Assembly (NCBI RefSeq): GCF_014873145.1 | Contig: NZ_JADBEK010000001.1 | Coordinates: 2,046,001 to 2,110,000 of the forward strand | Reading direction: 5' to 3' | Length of the DNA: 64,000 nt | From: Nonomuraea angiospora | GTDB lineage: Bacteria > Actinomycetota > Actinomycetes > Streptosporangiales > Streptosporangiaceae | Part shown: piece after piece, positions 23,112 to 31,635 of the stretch | Layout of the letters: every line of letters starts with the position of its first letter | How positions within the stretch are numbered: position 1 is the stretch's first letter | Program-made: the position numbers and the translations under genes | Notes under the pieces: model-generated | What the model was told of the DNA's origin: nothing | Seen by the model: the letters and a program-made list of their open reading frames with translations, nothing else | Databases searched by the model: none

Positions 23112-24114
23112 GCGACCCTCCGAGGGTCCGCTGGTCGATCAGCCCGAGCAGGACGTCGACGAGGAGGTTGACGAGCGCCGCGATCATGCCGATGACCAGC
23201 ACCATGCCCTGGATGACCGGATAGTCGCGGTCGAGGATGGCCTTGATGATGCCGCTGCCCAGGCCGGGCAGCGCGAACACCGACTCGATGATGATCGCGC
23301 CGCCGATCATGCCGGTCAGGATCAGCCCGCTCAGGGTGAGCGTGGTGGTGAGCAGGTTCGGCAGCGCCCACCGTACGTGGCGGCGGGAGGCGGGCAGCCG
23401 CCAGCCGCGGGCCGTGCGCATGTAGTCGGTGTCGAGCACGACCGCCGTCTCGCGGCGGACGACCCGGGAGATGGTGCAGATCGGGCCGATCACGATCGCC
23501 GCGACCGGGAGCACGAACGACGCGGTCCCGAAGCGGGGCGCGTAGGCCGGCGGGAAGAGCGGCACCAGCCCGATGCCGAGGGCGAACATGACGACCAGGA
23601 ACGACGCCATGATGTAGCCGGGGATCGAGTCGAGGAAACCGGTCACCACCCCGAAGGCGGTGTCCAGCCACCTGCGCCGGCCGCCGCGCGTGAGCACGCC
23701 GATGAGCATGCCGAGCGGGACGGCGACCAGCAGGACGACGACGATTCCCGTCACCGCGATGGTGGCGGTGAAGGGGAGACGGTTCATGATGATCGTCTCC
23801 ACCGGCTGCCGGTACATGAACGACGTGCCGAGGTCGCCGGAGAAGACGCCGCCCGCGTAGACCAAAAACCGTTCCCAGATCGGCCGGTCGAGCCCCAGCT
23901 CGGCCCTGACCCGCTGGACGTCGGCGAGATCGGCGTTGGCCCCGGCGACGCCGACCGCCGGGTCGCCGGGAATGAGCTGGACGATGAGGAACGACACGAC
24001 CAGCAGCGCGATGAAGATCACGACCAGGCTGGTGAGCCGCCGCAGGGCGAACCCGGGCCAGGCGGAGGAGCCCCGCGACCGGACGCCCGGACCGGGCGTG
24101 GAAAGAGAGGTCAT
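23098..24114 (-). CDS. peptide ABC transporter permease (DppB-like)
   Basis: 338 residues from the ATG at 24114 (MTSLSTPGPGVRSRG). Six membrane helices are predictable: the first is TSLVVIFIALLVVSFLIVQL, then the DppB mark IPGDPAV and the long periplasmic loop RAELGLDRPIWERFL. The ATPase-contact loop is DYMRTARGWRLPASRRHVRW (EAA region: A-R-x-x-x-G), followed by FALPGLGSGIIKAI. A longer frame to 25200 upstream is a shadow of the binding-protein gene. It sits 5 bp after the binding-protein stop, second in the operon. Confidence 0.9.
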   Translation of the reverse strand: MTSLSTPGPGVRSRGSSAWPGFALRRLTSLVVIFIALLVVSFLIVQLIPGDPAVGVAGANADLADVQRVRAELGLDRPIWERFLVYAGGVFSGDLGTSFMYRQPVETIIMNRLPFTATIAVTGIVVVLLVAVPLGMLIGVLTRGGRRRWLDTAFGVVTGFLDSIPGYIMASFLVVMFALGIGLVPLFPPAYAPRFGTASFVLPVAAIVIGPICTISRVVRRETAVVLDTDYMRTARGWRLPASRRHVRWALPNLLTTTLTLSGLILTGMIGGAIIIESVFALPGLGSGIIKAILDRDYPVIQGMVLVIGMIAALVNLLVDVLLGLIDQRTLGGSHVSA

Positions 24115-24119
24115 GTCGG

Positions 24120-25649
24120 CTACTTGATGATGCGCAGGGTGGCGGGGTCGAGGTAGTCGTCGAAGGTCCGGATGGCGAACCCGCCGGCGACGACGGTGGT
24201 GGTGGGCAGGGTCGACAGCGGGATCGCGTCGACCCGCTGGAGGAACGACTTCTGCGCGGACTGCAGGGCGGCGCAGCGTCCGTCGTCGTCGGTCACGCTC
24301 ATGGCCTCGGTGACGAAGCCGTACCCCTTGTCGTTGACCGATCCGGTCTTGTTGCGGCCGCCCTTCTCCGTCACCGGGCCCATCACCCGCAGCAGGGAGG
24401 AGGTGAGGGTGCCCAGCTGGTTGTTGTCGCCCTGGACGTTGATGTCCCAGTCCGAGCCGCCGGCCGTGGTCACCGTGGCCCAGTTGGCGTTGTCGAGGGA
24501 GCTGACGGAGACGTTCGCGCCGGCGTTGCGCAGCGCCTCGCCGATGTAGTCGTTGCCGCCCTGCAGCAGGGTCGTGCCGACGATGCGGACGCGGACCCCG
24601 GCCAGTTTCTTGGCGGCGGCGGCGGAGTCCTGCGGGACCAGCAGCGACCGGTCGGTGTTCACGCAGGGGAGCTTGGCCGAGCCGACGGACAGGATCGTGC
24701 TGCCCCGCTTGCCGCTGATGATGTCGCTGAACGCCTGCGGATCGACGGCCTGGGCCACCGCGGCGCGCAGCTCGGGCTTGTCGGCGAAGGCCGTTCCCGG
24801 ACGCTCGTTGAACAGCAGGTACGTCGTGGTGTTGGAGGCGCTCGACGTGGAGAAGCGGGCGTTGCCGTCGAAGCGGGCCACGTTCTCGTCGGAGACCACG
24901 CCGACGTCCAGGCTGCCGGCCAGCAACTGGGTGGCGATGGTCGCGTAGTCGGTGATCGGCGTGAGGTTCAGCTGCTTGGCGGGCACGCCTTCCAGGGGCT
25001 TGGCGAACGCCGGCCAGGCCGCGTAGCCGTCGCGCAGCGTCAGCTGGTAGGAGACCGCCGCCTGGGACGAGGTCAGCGCGTACGGGCCGGAGAACGCCCC
25101 GGCGGCCTTCCCGGCGGCGAGTCCCTTGAGGTCGCTCAGGCCCGCCGGGCACACGATCCCGGCCTGCGGCAGCGTCAGCCCGGTGAGGAAGTCGGACCAC
25201 GGGACGGACAGGGCGGCCTTCACGGTGCCCGTCTTGTCGTCGGCGGTGAACGTCGCGGTGCCCGACCCGAGCGCCAGCGTGCGGCCCGAGGAGCCCGTCT
25301 CCTTCGCCGCGAACCGCGTCAGCGAGGCGGCCACCACCGACGGCGTGATCGGTTTGCCGTCCGAACAGGTCAGACCGCTACGAATGGTGAACGTGTAGTG
25401 CGCCGCGTCCTGCGCCTGCCACGCGGAGGCGATGCCGCCGACGAGGGAGTTGCCCGAGTCCTTGCGCACCAGCGTGTCGAACAGCAGCCGGGCCACGGTG
25501 AAGTCGTCGCCGCCCTTGGCCAGCGCCGGGTCGAAGGTCGCCGGATCGGTGTTCAGCGACATGTTGATGGTGTCGGTCGCCCCCTCGGCGACGCCGCATC
25601 CGGCCAGGCCCACCACGAGCGCCATCGCGAGAATGGAATTGCGAAACAC
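24120..25649 (-). CDS. family 5 solute-binding lipoprotein of the peptide ABC importer
   Basis: 509 residues from the GTG at 25649, which has GGAGG four bases upstream (VFRNSILAMALVVGLAGCGV). The lipobox LAGC puts the acylated Cys near residue 18. The family-5 signature region is INMSLNTDPATFDPALAKGG, followed by the long two-lobe fold with ELRAAVAQAVDPQAFSDIIS. These proteins capture di- or oligopeptides or nickel chelates outside the membrane. It is the first gene of the operon 25649-19391. The 266 bp between it and the divergent Lrp-type regulator must hold both promoters; I could not pick a convincing site there. Confidence 0.9.
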   Translation of the reverse strand: MFRNSILAMALVVGLAGCGVAEGATDTINMSLNTDPATFDPALAKGGDDFTVARLLFDTLVRKDSGNSLVGGIASAWQAQDAAHYTFTIRSGLTCSDGKPITPSVVAASLTRFAAKETGSSGRTLALGSGTATFTADDKTGTVKAALSVPWSDFLTGLTLPQAGIVCPAGLSDLKGLAAGKAAGAFSGPYALTSSQAAVSYQLTLRDGYAAWPAFAKPLEGVPAKQLNLTPITDYATIATQLLAGSLDVGVVSDENVARFDGNARFSTSSASNTTTYLLFNERPGTAFADKPELRAAVAQAVDPQAFSDIISGKRGSTILSVGSAKLPCVNTDRSLLVPQDSAAAAKKLAGVRVRIVGTTLLQGGNDYIGEALRNAGANVSVSSLDNANWATVTTAGGSDWDINVQGDNNQLGTLTSSLLRVMGPVTEKGGRNKTGSVNDKGYGFVTEAMSVTDDDGRCAALQSAQKSFLQRVDAIPLSTLPTTTVVAGGFAIRTFDDYLDPATLRIIK

Positions 25650-25915
25650 TGATCCTCCAGCGCACTCGCGAGAATGAATGGCGCCGAGCCTAGGTGTCGC
25701 CTGCCGGTTCCAGGCCTTTCGCGACGCAGAGCGCACGGAATTGAGTGATATCGGGGCCCGGGCGCACGATCCTTCCCGCGGGCTTCGCCGGAGGTTTCCC
25801 TCGCGTTACGGCTCCCTGCACGGAGCCGTGTCTCTGACAGCCGATCCTACGCCGCGGTCCGGCAGGCGATACACCGTCATGGGCGGATCGGTCCTGTCCG
25901 TGCAGGATGAGGCGC

Positions 25916-27010
25916 ATGGTCGACGGGCTGGACTTTCAGATCATCAACGCGCTCCAGATCCATCCCCGGGTCCCGTGGGTCCAACTCGGGAGGATCCTCC
26001 GGGTGGACCCCTCGACGATCTCGCGCCGCTGGTCGGCCCTCACCCAGCAGCGGCAGGTGTGGACGAGCTGCTTCGAGTGCGAGCCGCGCACCGGCCAGAA
26101 GGAGATCTCGGCCCTGGTCGAGATCCGATGCGCGCCCGGCCAGCGCGGCGACGTGATCGCCGAGCTCAGCCGGCAGGGCCCCATCATCAGCGTGCACTGC
26201 ACGTCGGGTGCCCGCGACCTCTATGTCATGATCTCGATGCGCACCCTGCTCTCCATGGACCGCTACATCGACGAGCACATCGCGGGCGTCCCCGGCATCG
26301 TCGGCACCCGCACCCACTACCTGCGCAGGATCTTCCTGGAAGGGTCGGGCTGGCGGCTCAACGTGCTCTCCGACGAGCAGGCCCGCGCGTTGCACCTGCT
26401 CCGGCCGTCCGAGCCGCCCGAGCACCGCAAACCCGCCCACCTCGACGTGATCGAGGCGCTCAGCACGGACGTCCGCCGCACCGCCGCCGACATGCAGCGG
26501 GAGCTGGGCCGTTCGATCTCGGTCATCTCCCGGGACATCGACGCGCTGCTCGCCGCGGACTGGGTCAGATGGCGCGTCGACTTCGCGCACACCCTCCTGG
26601 GCTGGTCGGCGGGGGCGGTGCTGTGGCTCGACGTCAAACACCCCGACCTGGAACGCCTCATCGCCTCGCTCCGGCTGCTCTGCCACGTGCGGATGTGCGC
26701 CTCGGTGACCGGTGAGGCCAACCTCGCGGTCTTCCTGTGGCTGCGCAACCTGCAGGAGCTGGACGAGATCGAGGGCCGGCTGTCGTCGTTGTTCCCGAAG
26801 CTGCTGGTCAAGGACAGGTGGATCGTGCCGAGGATCGCCAAGCGCACGGGCTACATCCTCGATCTCGACAGCCGGCGCCTGCGTTACGTGCCCGTCGGGG
26901 GCCAGCCGGTGTTCGACGAGCAGCTTCGTGCGGGCTCGGCCCGAAAATCCGATGTTTCATGCGGGATCAACGCCGATCGACGCTCATTCGCGGCGCCTTT
27001 CCTAGCCTGA
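25916..27010 (+). CDS. duplicated Lrp/AsnC-type transcriptional regulator
   Basis: 364 residues with two full AsnC units in tandem: HTH 1 (about 1-50, DFQIINALQIHPRVPWVQLG, then RILRVDPSTISRRWSAL) and ligand domain 1 (EISALVEIRCAPGQRGDV), then HTH 2 (about 175-225, HLDVIEALSTDVRRTAADMQ, then RSISVISRDIDAL) and ligand domain 2 (AGAVLWLDVKHPDLERLI). Such double proteins mimic an Lrp dimer in one chain. It is divergent from the peptide importer and directly before the M20 gene, so it likely senses an amino acid or peptide and controls both. The start could also be 25907. Confidence 0.88.
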   Translation: MVDGLDFQIINALQIHPRVPWVQLGRILRVDPSTISRRWSALTQQRQVWTSCFECEPRTGQKEISALVEIRCAPGQRGDVIAELSRQGPIISVHCTSGARDLYVMISMRTLLSMDRYIDEHIAGVPGIVGTRTHYLRRIFLEGSGWRLNVLSDEQARALHLLRPSEPPEHRKPAHLDVIEALSTDVRRTAADMQRELGRSISVISRDIDALLAADWVRWRVDFAHTLLGWSAGAVLWLDVKHPDLERLIASLRLLCHVRMCASVTGEANLAVFLWLRNLQELDEIEGRLSSLFPKLLVKDRWIVPRIAKRTGYILDLDSRRLRYVPVGGQPVFDEQLRAGSARKSDVSCGINADRRSFAAPFLA

Positions 27011-27058
27011 GCGAAACGACCGCCCGGCCGTTGATCAGTGCGCAGAGAAAGAGGTCGC

Positions 27059-28312
27059 GTGGACATCGAGGAGCTCAGGGCATTCCGGCGGGAGCTGCAT
27101 CGCCATCCGGAGCCCGCCTTCGTGGAGATCGGGACGGCGGCCCGGATAGCGCGGGCCGTCGAAGACCTGCCGGTGACCGTCCTGACCGGGAAGGACGCCC
27201 ACGACCTCGCCCCCGTCGTGAACTACCCGTCGCCGCGCACGCTCGCCGAATGGGCGGCCCGCGCCGTCGATTCCGGCATCCCGCCGGAGCGGGCCAGGTA
27301 CTTCCAGGAGAACGGCACCGCGCTGGTCGTCGACCTGGCCGGGGCCCGGCCGGGGCCGCGATGGGGCCTGCGCACCGACATCGACGCGCTGCCGATCCGG
27401 GAGTCCGCCGACCCGGCCCACTTCCCGGCCGCGAACGGCTTCGCGGCGGTGAACGGCGCGATGCACGCCTGCGGCCACGACGCGAACGCCACCATCGGCG
27501 TGGGCCTGCTGCACCGCCTCGCCGACCGCGACTTCGCGGGCTCGCTGCGGGTGCTGTTCCAGCCCGCCGAGGAGGGGGTGCGCGGTGCGCAGACGATGAT
27601 CGACGCCGGGGTGGCCGACGACATCGACGTCATGCTCGCCGTGCACATGGCGGGCGAGCTGGGCGTCGGCCACGTCGTGGGCAGCTTCACCGGCGGCATG
27701 GCCACCCGCAAGCTGAAGGTCGACTTCACGGGCCGGGCCTCGCATGCCGCCGGCTCGCCCGAGTCGGGGCGCAACGCGCTGCTCGCCGCCGCCATGGCCA
27801 CGCTGGCGATCATGGCGCTGCCCCGCTACGGGTCCGCGGACACCAGGCTCAACGTCGGCACGCTCGTCGCCGGTGACGGCGTGAACATCGTCCCGTCCTC
27901 GGCGGTGATGACCTGCGAGGCGCGCGCCACCGACGACGAGGTCGTGGACGAGCTGGTCGACCGGATCCGCTCCATCGTGGACGGCGCCGCCCGCGCGCAG
28001 GGCGTCGAGGCGGCGCTGGTCGTGACGGGCCGCTCCGCCACCGTGACCCCCGACGACGACGTGGTGGACCGCATCGTGGACGTGGCCGCGGCGCACCCCG
28101 GCGTCGCGGAGGTGACCAGGACCCAGGCGTTCGCCGGCAGCGACGACGCCAACCTGCTCATCCGGCACGTCCAGCGGCGCGGCGGCAAGGGCGCGTACCT
28201 GATGATCGGAGGCGGCAGCCCGGGGCCGCACCACAGCGCGGACTTCGACGTGGCGGAGGAGTCGATCCCGATCGGGATCGACCTCCTCGAATCGCTGATC
28301 CGGCGGGGTTGA
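27059..28312 (+). CDS. M20 family amidohydrolase (N-acyl amino acid / aminobenzoyl-glutamate type)
   Basis: 417 residues from the GTG at 27059, with AGAAAGAGG seven bases upstream. Catalytic and metal motifs of the M20D branch are intact: RELHRHPEPAF at the start, GLRTDIDALPI, AMHACGHDAN (Cys and His ligands), LFQPAEEGVRGAQ (Glu-Glu), VHMAGELGVG, and near the end SPGPHHSADFDV (His). This branch removes acyl groups from amino acids, with IAA-amino acid hydrolase, hippuricase and AbgA/B as known members. Its place next to the Lrp regulator and peptide importer suggests that it processes the imported substrate. It ends exactly where the convergent monooxygenase gene ends (28312/28313). Confidence 0.9.
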   Translation: MDIEELRAFRRELHRHPEPAFVEIGTAARIARAVEDLPVTVLTGKDAHDLAPVVNYPSPRTLAEWAARAVDSGIPPERARYFQENGTALVVDLAGARPGPRWGLRTDIDALPIRESADPAHFPAANGFAAVNGAMHACGHDANATIGVGLLHRLADRDFAGSLRVLFQPAEEGVRGAQTMIDAGVADDIDVMLAVHMAGELGVGHVVGSFTGGMATRKLKVDFTGRASHAAGSPESGRNALLAAAMATLAIMALPRYGSADTRLNVGTLVAGDGVNIVPSSAVMTCEARATDDEVVDELVDRIRSIVDGAARAQGVEAALVVTGRSATVTPDDDVVDRIVDVAAAHPGVAEVTRTQAFAGSDDANLLIRHVQRRGGKGAYLMIGGGSPGPHHSADFDVAEESIPIGIDLLESLIRRG

Positions 28313-29443
28313 TCAGCGGAAGGCGGGGACGGTGGGCGGCAGGCCCATGAGTACGGCGCCCGCGGCGTCGTACATCGCCGGGCTGAGGAAGGCGTGCTCC
28401 TGCGGCACCAGCGCGTCGCCGAGCAGGGCCGGCAGCGGGTGGTCCTGGTAGATCGCGGCGGTGCCGGAGAGCGAGACGACCTTGTGGACCACCTCCGACG
28501 CGGTCCGGGCGAGGTGCGCGGCCGACAGCCGCAGGTGCGCGTTCTGCTCGTCGCTGACCAGGTCGCCGGCGACGAGCGTCTCCCACGCCTCGTCGGCGGC
28601 CTCGTAGAAGTAGGCGCGGGCGGAGCGCAGCGCGGCCTCCGCCTCGGCGATGCCGGCGCGGTAGTAGGCGCGGTCGGCGAGCTTGGGGGCGCCGGTGATG
28701 CTGTCCCGGCCGCTGCCGGCCCCCTCGGCGAAGTCGAGGGCGGCGCGGGCGACGCCGGCGGAGACCACGGAGAGCGACTGGGCGACGTACGTGATCGCGG
28801 GATAGCGGTAGAGCGGCTCGTCGACCACCGGCTCGCCGCCGCGGATGAAGGTCCACTCCCGGTCGACCTCGACATCCTCGGCGATCAGGTCGAAGGAGCC
28901 GGTGCCCCGCATGCCGACGACGTCCCAGTCCTGCACGATCTCCAGGCGTTGCGGACGTATCAGCGCCCCGCGCGGCTTGCCCGAGGTCAGGTCGTCTCCG
29001 GGGATGCCGACGCAGACGATGTCGGCGGCCATGCAGCCGCTGGCGAACTTCCACCGGCCGTTGACGAGGAAGCCGCGCTCCGTCGGGGTGGCCCGCTGGA
29101 TCGGGAACAGCGCCCCGGCGAAGACGACGTCGGGGCCGCCGGCGTACAGCTTGGCCTGGGTCTCCAGCGGCAGCGAGCCCAGGTAGACCAGCTGGGAGCC
29201 GAAGCTCGCGACCCAGCCGGTGGAGCCGTCGACGGCCGAGATCCGCTCGATCTTCTTCAGGAACTCGGCGGGCGGCATCGTCTCCCCGCCGAACCGCTCC
29301 GGCGTCGCGCACCGGTACAGGCCGAGCCGCTTGAGCCGGTCGACGAAGTCTCCGGGGACGTAGCGCTGCTCGCGGAACTCCTGGCGACGCTCGGCCAGCT
29401 CGGCCAGCATCGCGTCGAACGCGGCGGGATCGTCCTGCGCCAT
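28313..29443 (-). CDS. flavin-dependent monooxygenase, oxygenase component (acyl-CoA dehydrogenase fold, HsaA-like)
   Basis: 376 residues with the acyl-CoA-dehydrogenase fold used by group D monooxygenases: N-terminal helical part (RYVPGDFVDRLKRLGLYRCA), middle strand domain (ISAVDGSTGWVASFGSQLVY, then ERGFLVNGRWKFASGCMAAD), and a C-terminal four-helix bundle. Conserved GWxxSF and G-x-W-x-F-x-S-G fit HsaA/HpaB-type oxygenases and not true dehydrogenases, as does the absence of the catalytic Glu region. It would use reduced flavin supplied by the reductase at 31133 to hydroxylate an aromatic or other ring. It is divergent from the histidine kinase. Confidence 0.82.
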   Translation of the reverse strand: MAQDDPAAFDAMLAELAERRQEFREQRYVPGDFVDRLKRLGLYRCATPERFGGETMPPAEFLKKIERISAVDGSTGWVASFGSQLVYLGSLPLETQAKLYAGGPDVVFAGALFPIQRATPTERGFLVNGRWKFASGCMAADIVCVGIPGDDLTSGKPRGALIRPQRLEIVQDWDVVGMRGTGSFDLIAEDVEVDREWTFIRGGEPVVDEPLYRYPAITYVAQSLSVVSAGVARAALDFAEGAGSGRDSITGAPKLADRAYYRAGIAEAEAALRSARAYFYEAADEAWETLVAGDLVSDEQNAHLRLSAAHLARTASEVVHKVVSLSGTAAIYQDHPLPALLGDALVPQEHAFLSPAMYDAAGAVLMGLPPTVPAFR

Positions 29444-29525
29444 CCTTGCTCCTCATGGGTCTGACGGTGTGCTCCGAGGTTAGGAAGAACGCTCCCGCCC
29501 GTCAGTCGTCATTTCCTCACCTTGA

Positions 29526-29542
29526 CGTAGGGGATATCTTCA
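29526..29542. promoter_or_regulatory. 17-bp motif copy 1 (candidate FixJ-like operator)
   Basis: CGTAGGGGATATCTTCA lies in the shared control region of the monooxygenase (83 bp from its ATG) and the kinase (37 bp before GTG 29580). It matches the sequence at 31033 in 15 of 17 positions. Both copies are next to genes of the same putative system. Confidence 0.45.
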
Positions 29543-29567
29543 TCCCCCGCCCCTCCGCCGGGTGACC

Positions 29568-29573
29568 TACCCT
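29568..29573 (+). promoter_or_regulatory. -10 element for a leaderless kinase start
   Basis: TACCCT (TANNNT) ends six bases before the GTG at 29580 and there is no ribosome site in front of that codon. This favours 29580 over the GTG codons at 29562 and 29574. Confidence 0.4.
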
Positions 29574-29579
29574 GTGTCG

Positions 29580-31037
29580 GTGCGAGTAGATCCGCGGGCC
29601 CCCGAGCTCGTCGCCGCGGACTTCGTCGCGATGATGAACGCCTCCCGGATGTGCGTCCTCATCCACGACGCGGCGACCAAGGACATCCTGTGGGCCAACC
29701 CGGCGGCCTGCGAGCTGCTGGAGTTCGGCCTGAGCGAGATCCGGCCGCTCAAGGCCGACCACATGAGCAGCTCGGCGCAGCAGTACGACCGGGTCATCGG
29801 CCGCGCCTGGCTGCAGGACGCCGTCGAGAAGGGCGCCAGCCGGATCGAGTGGCACTACCGCTCCAAGTCCGGCCGGGTGATCCCGACGGACGCGCTCGCG
29901 GTGCGGGTCGAGCTCGCGCGGGGGCCGGCGGTGATGGTGCAGTTCCGCGACATCGAGCGGGAGCAGCGGGTGGAGCGCGAGCTGCGGCTCACCACGTCGT
30001 ACGTCGACGCGCTCGCCCACTACACCTCGACCCTCGCCCTGATGCTGGACGAGACCGGCAAGATCAGGTTCGCGACGGATACCGCGCTCGCCGCGATCGG
30101 GGCTCCAGTGGATGGCCCGATGCGGCCCTTGACGGCCTTCGCCCGGCTGCGGCTCGACGGCCGCGAGGCGAGCTGGGCCGACGTCCTCGCCCGCGCCGCC
30201 CCTGTCACCCGCGTGCAACTGGAGGCGGGCCGCGTGTGGCTGGAGGGCTCGCTGGAGCGGCTGCGGGAGGAGGACGCCACCGCGCTGCTGATGATCCTGC
30301 ACGATGTCTCCGACCGGGTTCAGGACCAGGTCCGCCGGGCCCGGGAGCTGCACCGGGAGAACTACCTGGCCCGCTACAACGCCATGGGGGACATGGCGAT
30401 GGCGATCGCCCACGAGCTCGGGCAGCCGCTGGCCGCCGCCGCCAACTTCCTGGCCGGCGTGCGCACCCGGGCCGCCCGGCTGCCGGAGGCCGGCGGGCTG
30501 GCCCAGGGCGTCGCCAGCGCGGTCAGCCAGATCGAGCGCGCCGCGGCGATCGTCAGCTCGGTGCGTGCCTTCGTCGGCCACCTTGAGCAGGTGGAGCAGG
30601 TGGCCGACCTCAACGACGTCGTCGAGGAGTGCCTCTACTTCGTGCGGCTGCGGGCGGCGCCGCTCGGGGTCGAGGTCCGGGTCCGGCTCTCCCCCGAGCC
30701 GGTCCTGGTGCGCTGCGAGCGGGTGCTGACCGGCCAGGTGGTGCTCAACCTCTGCTTCAACGCCGTCGACGAGATGGGGCAGTCACCGGCGGCCGAGAGG
30801 CGGATCGACGTGGCCACCGCCCCCGACGGCAGCTTCACCGTCGACGACCGGGGCCGGGGGCTGCCGCGCGACCCGTTCGCGGAGTCGTTCACGTCGAAGG
30901 AGCACGGCAGCGGGATCGGCCTGGCGCTCAGCCACCGGATCATCACCCGCCAGCACGGCACGATCCGGGCCGAGAGGCGGGAGGGGGGCGGGTCGCGGTT
31001 CGGGTTCACGCTGCCGCCGGCAGAGCCGGGCGCGTAG
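29580..31037 (+). CDS. PAS-domain sensor histidine kinase (FixL-like)
   Basis: 485 residues, no membrane helix. A PAS domain spans about 14-125 (MNASRMCVLIHDAATKDILW, then WHYRSKSGRVIPTDALAVRV) and a second PAS-like region about 140-245 (DETGKIRFATDTALAAIG). The kinase core has the H-box MAMAIAHELGQPLAAAANFL (H278), N-box QVVLNLCFNAVDEM, G1 VDDRGRGLP, and F/G2 FTSKEHGSGIGLALSH. The HELGQPL form is that of FixL/DctB-type kinases. No haem-binding His could be assigned, so the signal is unknown; a soluble PAS sensor suggests redox, flavin or a small aromatic. The partner is the FixJ-like regulator at 31636-32268. The flavin reductase gene separates them. Confidence 0.88.
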   Translation: MRVDPRAPELVAADFVAMMNASRMCVLIHDAATKDILWANPAACELLEFGLSEIRPLKADHMSSSAQQYDRVIGRAWLQDAVEKGASRIEWHYRSKSGRVIPTDALAVRVELARGPAVMVQFRDIEREQRVERELRLTTSYVDALAHYTSTLALMLDETGKIRFATDTALAAIGAPVDGPMRPLTAFARLRLDGREASWADVLARAAPVTRVQLEAGRVWLEGSLERLREEDATALLMILHDVSDRVQDQVRRARELHRENYLARYNAMGDMAMAIAHELGQPLAAAANFLAGVRTRAARLPEAGGLAQGVASAVSQIERAAAIVSSVRAFVGHLEQVEQVADLNDVVEECLYFVRLRAAPLGVEVRVRLSPEPVLVRCERVLTGQVVLNLCFNAVDEMGQSPAAERRIDVATAPDGSFTVDDRGRGLPRDPFAESFTSKEHGSGIGLALSHRIITRQHGTIRAERREGGGSRFGFTLPPAEPGA

Positions 31038-31049
31038 GGGAAATCCTCA
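31033..31049. promoter_or_regulatory. 17-bp motif copy 2 (candidate FixJ-like operator)
   Basis: CGTAGGGGAAATCCTCA spans the TAG stop of the kinase and lies 84 bp upstream of the flavin reductase GTG, almost the same distance as copy 1 from the monooxygenase ATG (83 bp). It differs from copy 1 at only two positions. Confidence 0.45.
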
Positions 31050-31132
31050 GCCGGCGTGGATGAAGTCTCGATTTCGGCGCCGGGGGGCGCGGCCTAGGTT
31101 CGGAGGCAGCCGATCACTTTCAGGAGGCAGCC

Positions 31133-31621
31133 GTGACCGAGGCGCAGCGCCGTTTCCGGGCCGCGATGGCGAACCTGTCCGCCGCCGTCAACGTCGTCAC
31201 CACCGACGGCCGTCACGGCCGGGCCGGGGTGACCGTGAGCGCGGCGTGCTCGGTCACCGACTCCCCGCCGACCATGCTGGTCTGCGTCAACCGCTCCAGC
31301 AGCTCGCACGACATCGTCATGGCCAACGGGCGGGTCTGCGTCAACGTGCTCGGCACCGATCAGGAGGAGCTGGCGATGCACTTCGCCGGCGCCACGAACG
31401 TGCCGACCTCCGAGCGGTTCGGCGCGGGCTCCTGGGACTTCGCCACCTACGGCGTGCCGGTGCTGCGCGACGCGCTCGCCTCGGTCACCGGGCGGATCGT
31501 CACCAGGCGCCGGCAGGGCTCGCACACGGTGGCCTTCGTCGAGATCGACGCGGTCACCTCACGGCTGGACAGCGGTGCCCTGGTCTACTTCCAGCGCCGC
31601 TTCCACAGTCTCACCGCCTGA
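31133..31621 (+). CDS. flavin reductase family protein (HpaC/HsaB-like)
   Basis: 162 residues from the GTG at 31133, with AGGAGG six bases upstream. Split-barrel flavin reductase marks are FRAAMANLSAAVNVVTTDGR (F-R-x-x-x-x-x-x-x-V-x-V-V-T), GVTVSAACSVTDSPPTMLVC, NGRVCVNVLGTDQEELA, and the closing SGALVYFQRRFHSL. It makes FADH2 or FMNH2 from NAD(P)H for the oxygenase at 28313-29443. It lies between the kinase and its regulator. The equal spacing of the shared 17-bp motif suggests co-control with the oxygenase. Confidence 0.9.
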   Translation: MTEAQRRFRAAMANLSAAVNVVTTDGRHGRAGVTVSAACSVTDSPPTMLVCVNRSSSSHDIVMANGRVCVNVLGTDQEELAMHFAGATNVPTSERFGAGSWDFATYGVPVLRDALASVTGRIVTRRRQGSHTVAFVEIDAVTSRLDSGALVYFQRRFHSLTA

Positions 31622-31635
31622 GGCCGCCGGGCTCG

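Noticed and set aside
25650..25915. Promoters in the divergent region of the peptide importer and Lrp-type regulator
   Set aside because: Both must be here, but no -35/-10 pair or dyad stood out above background.
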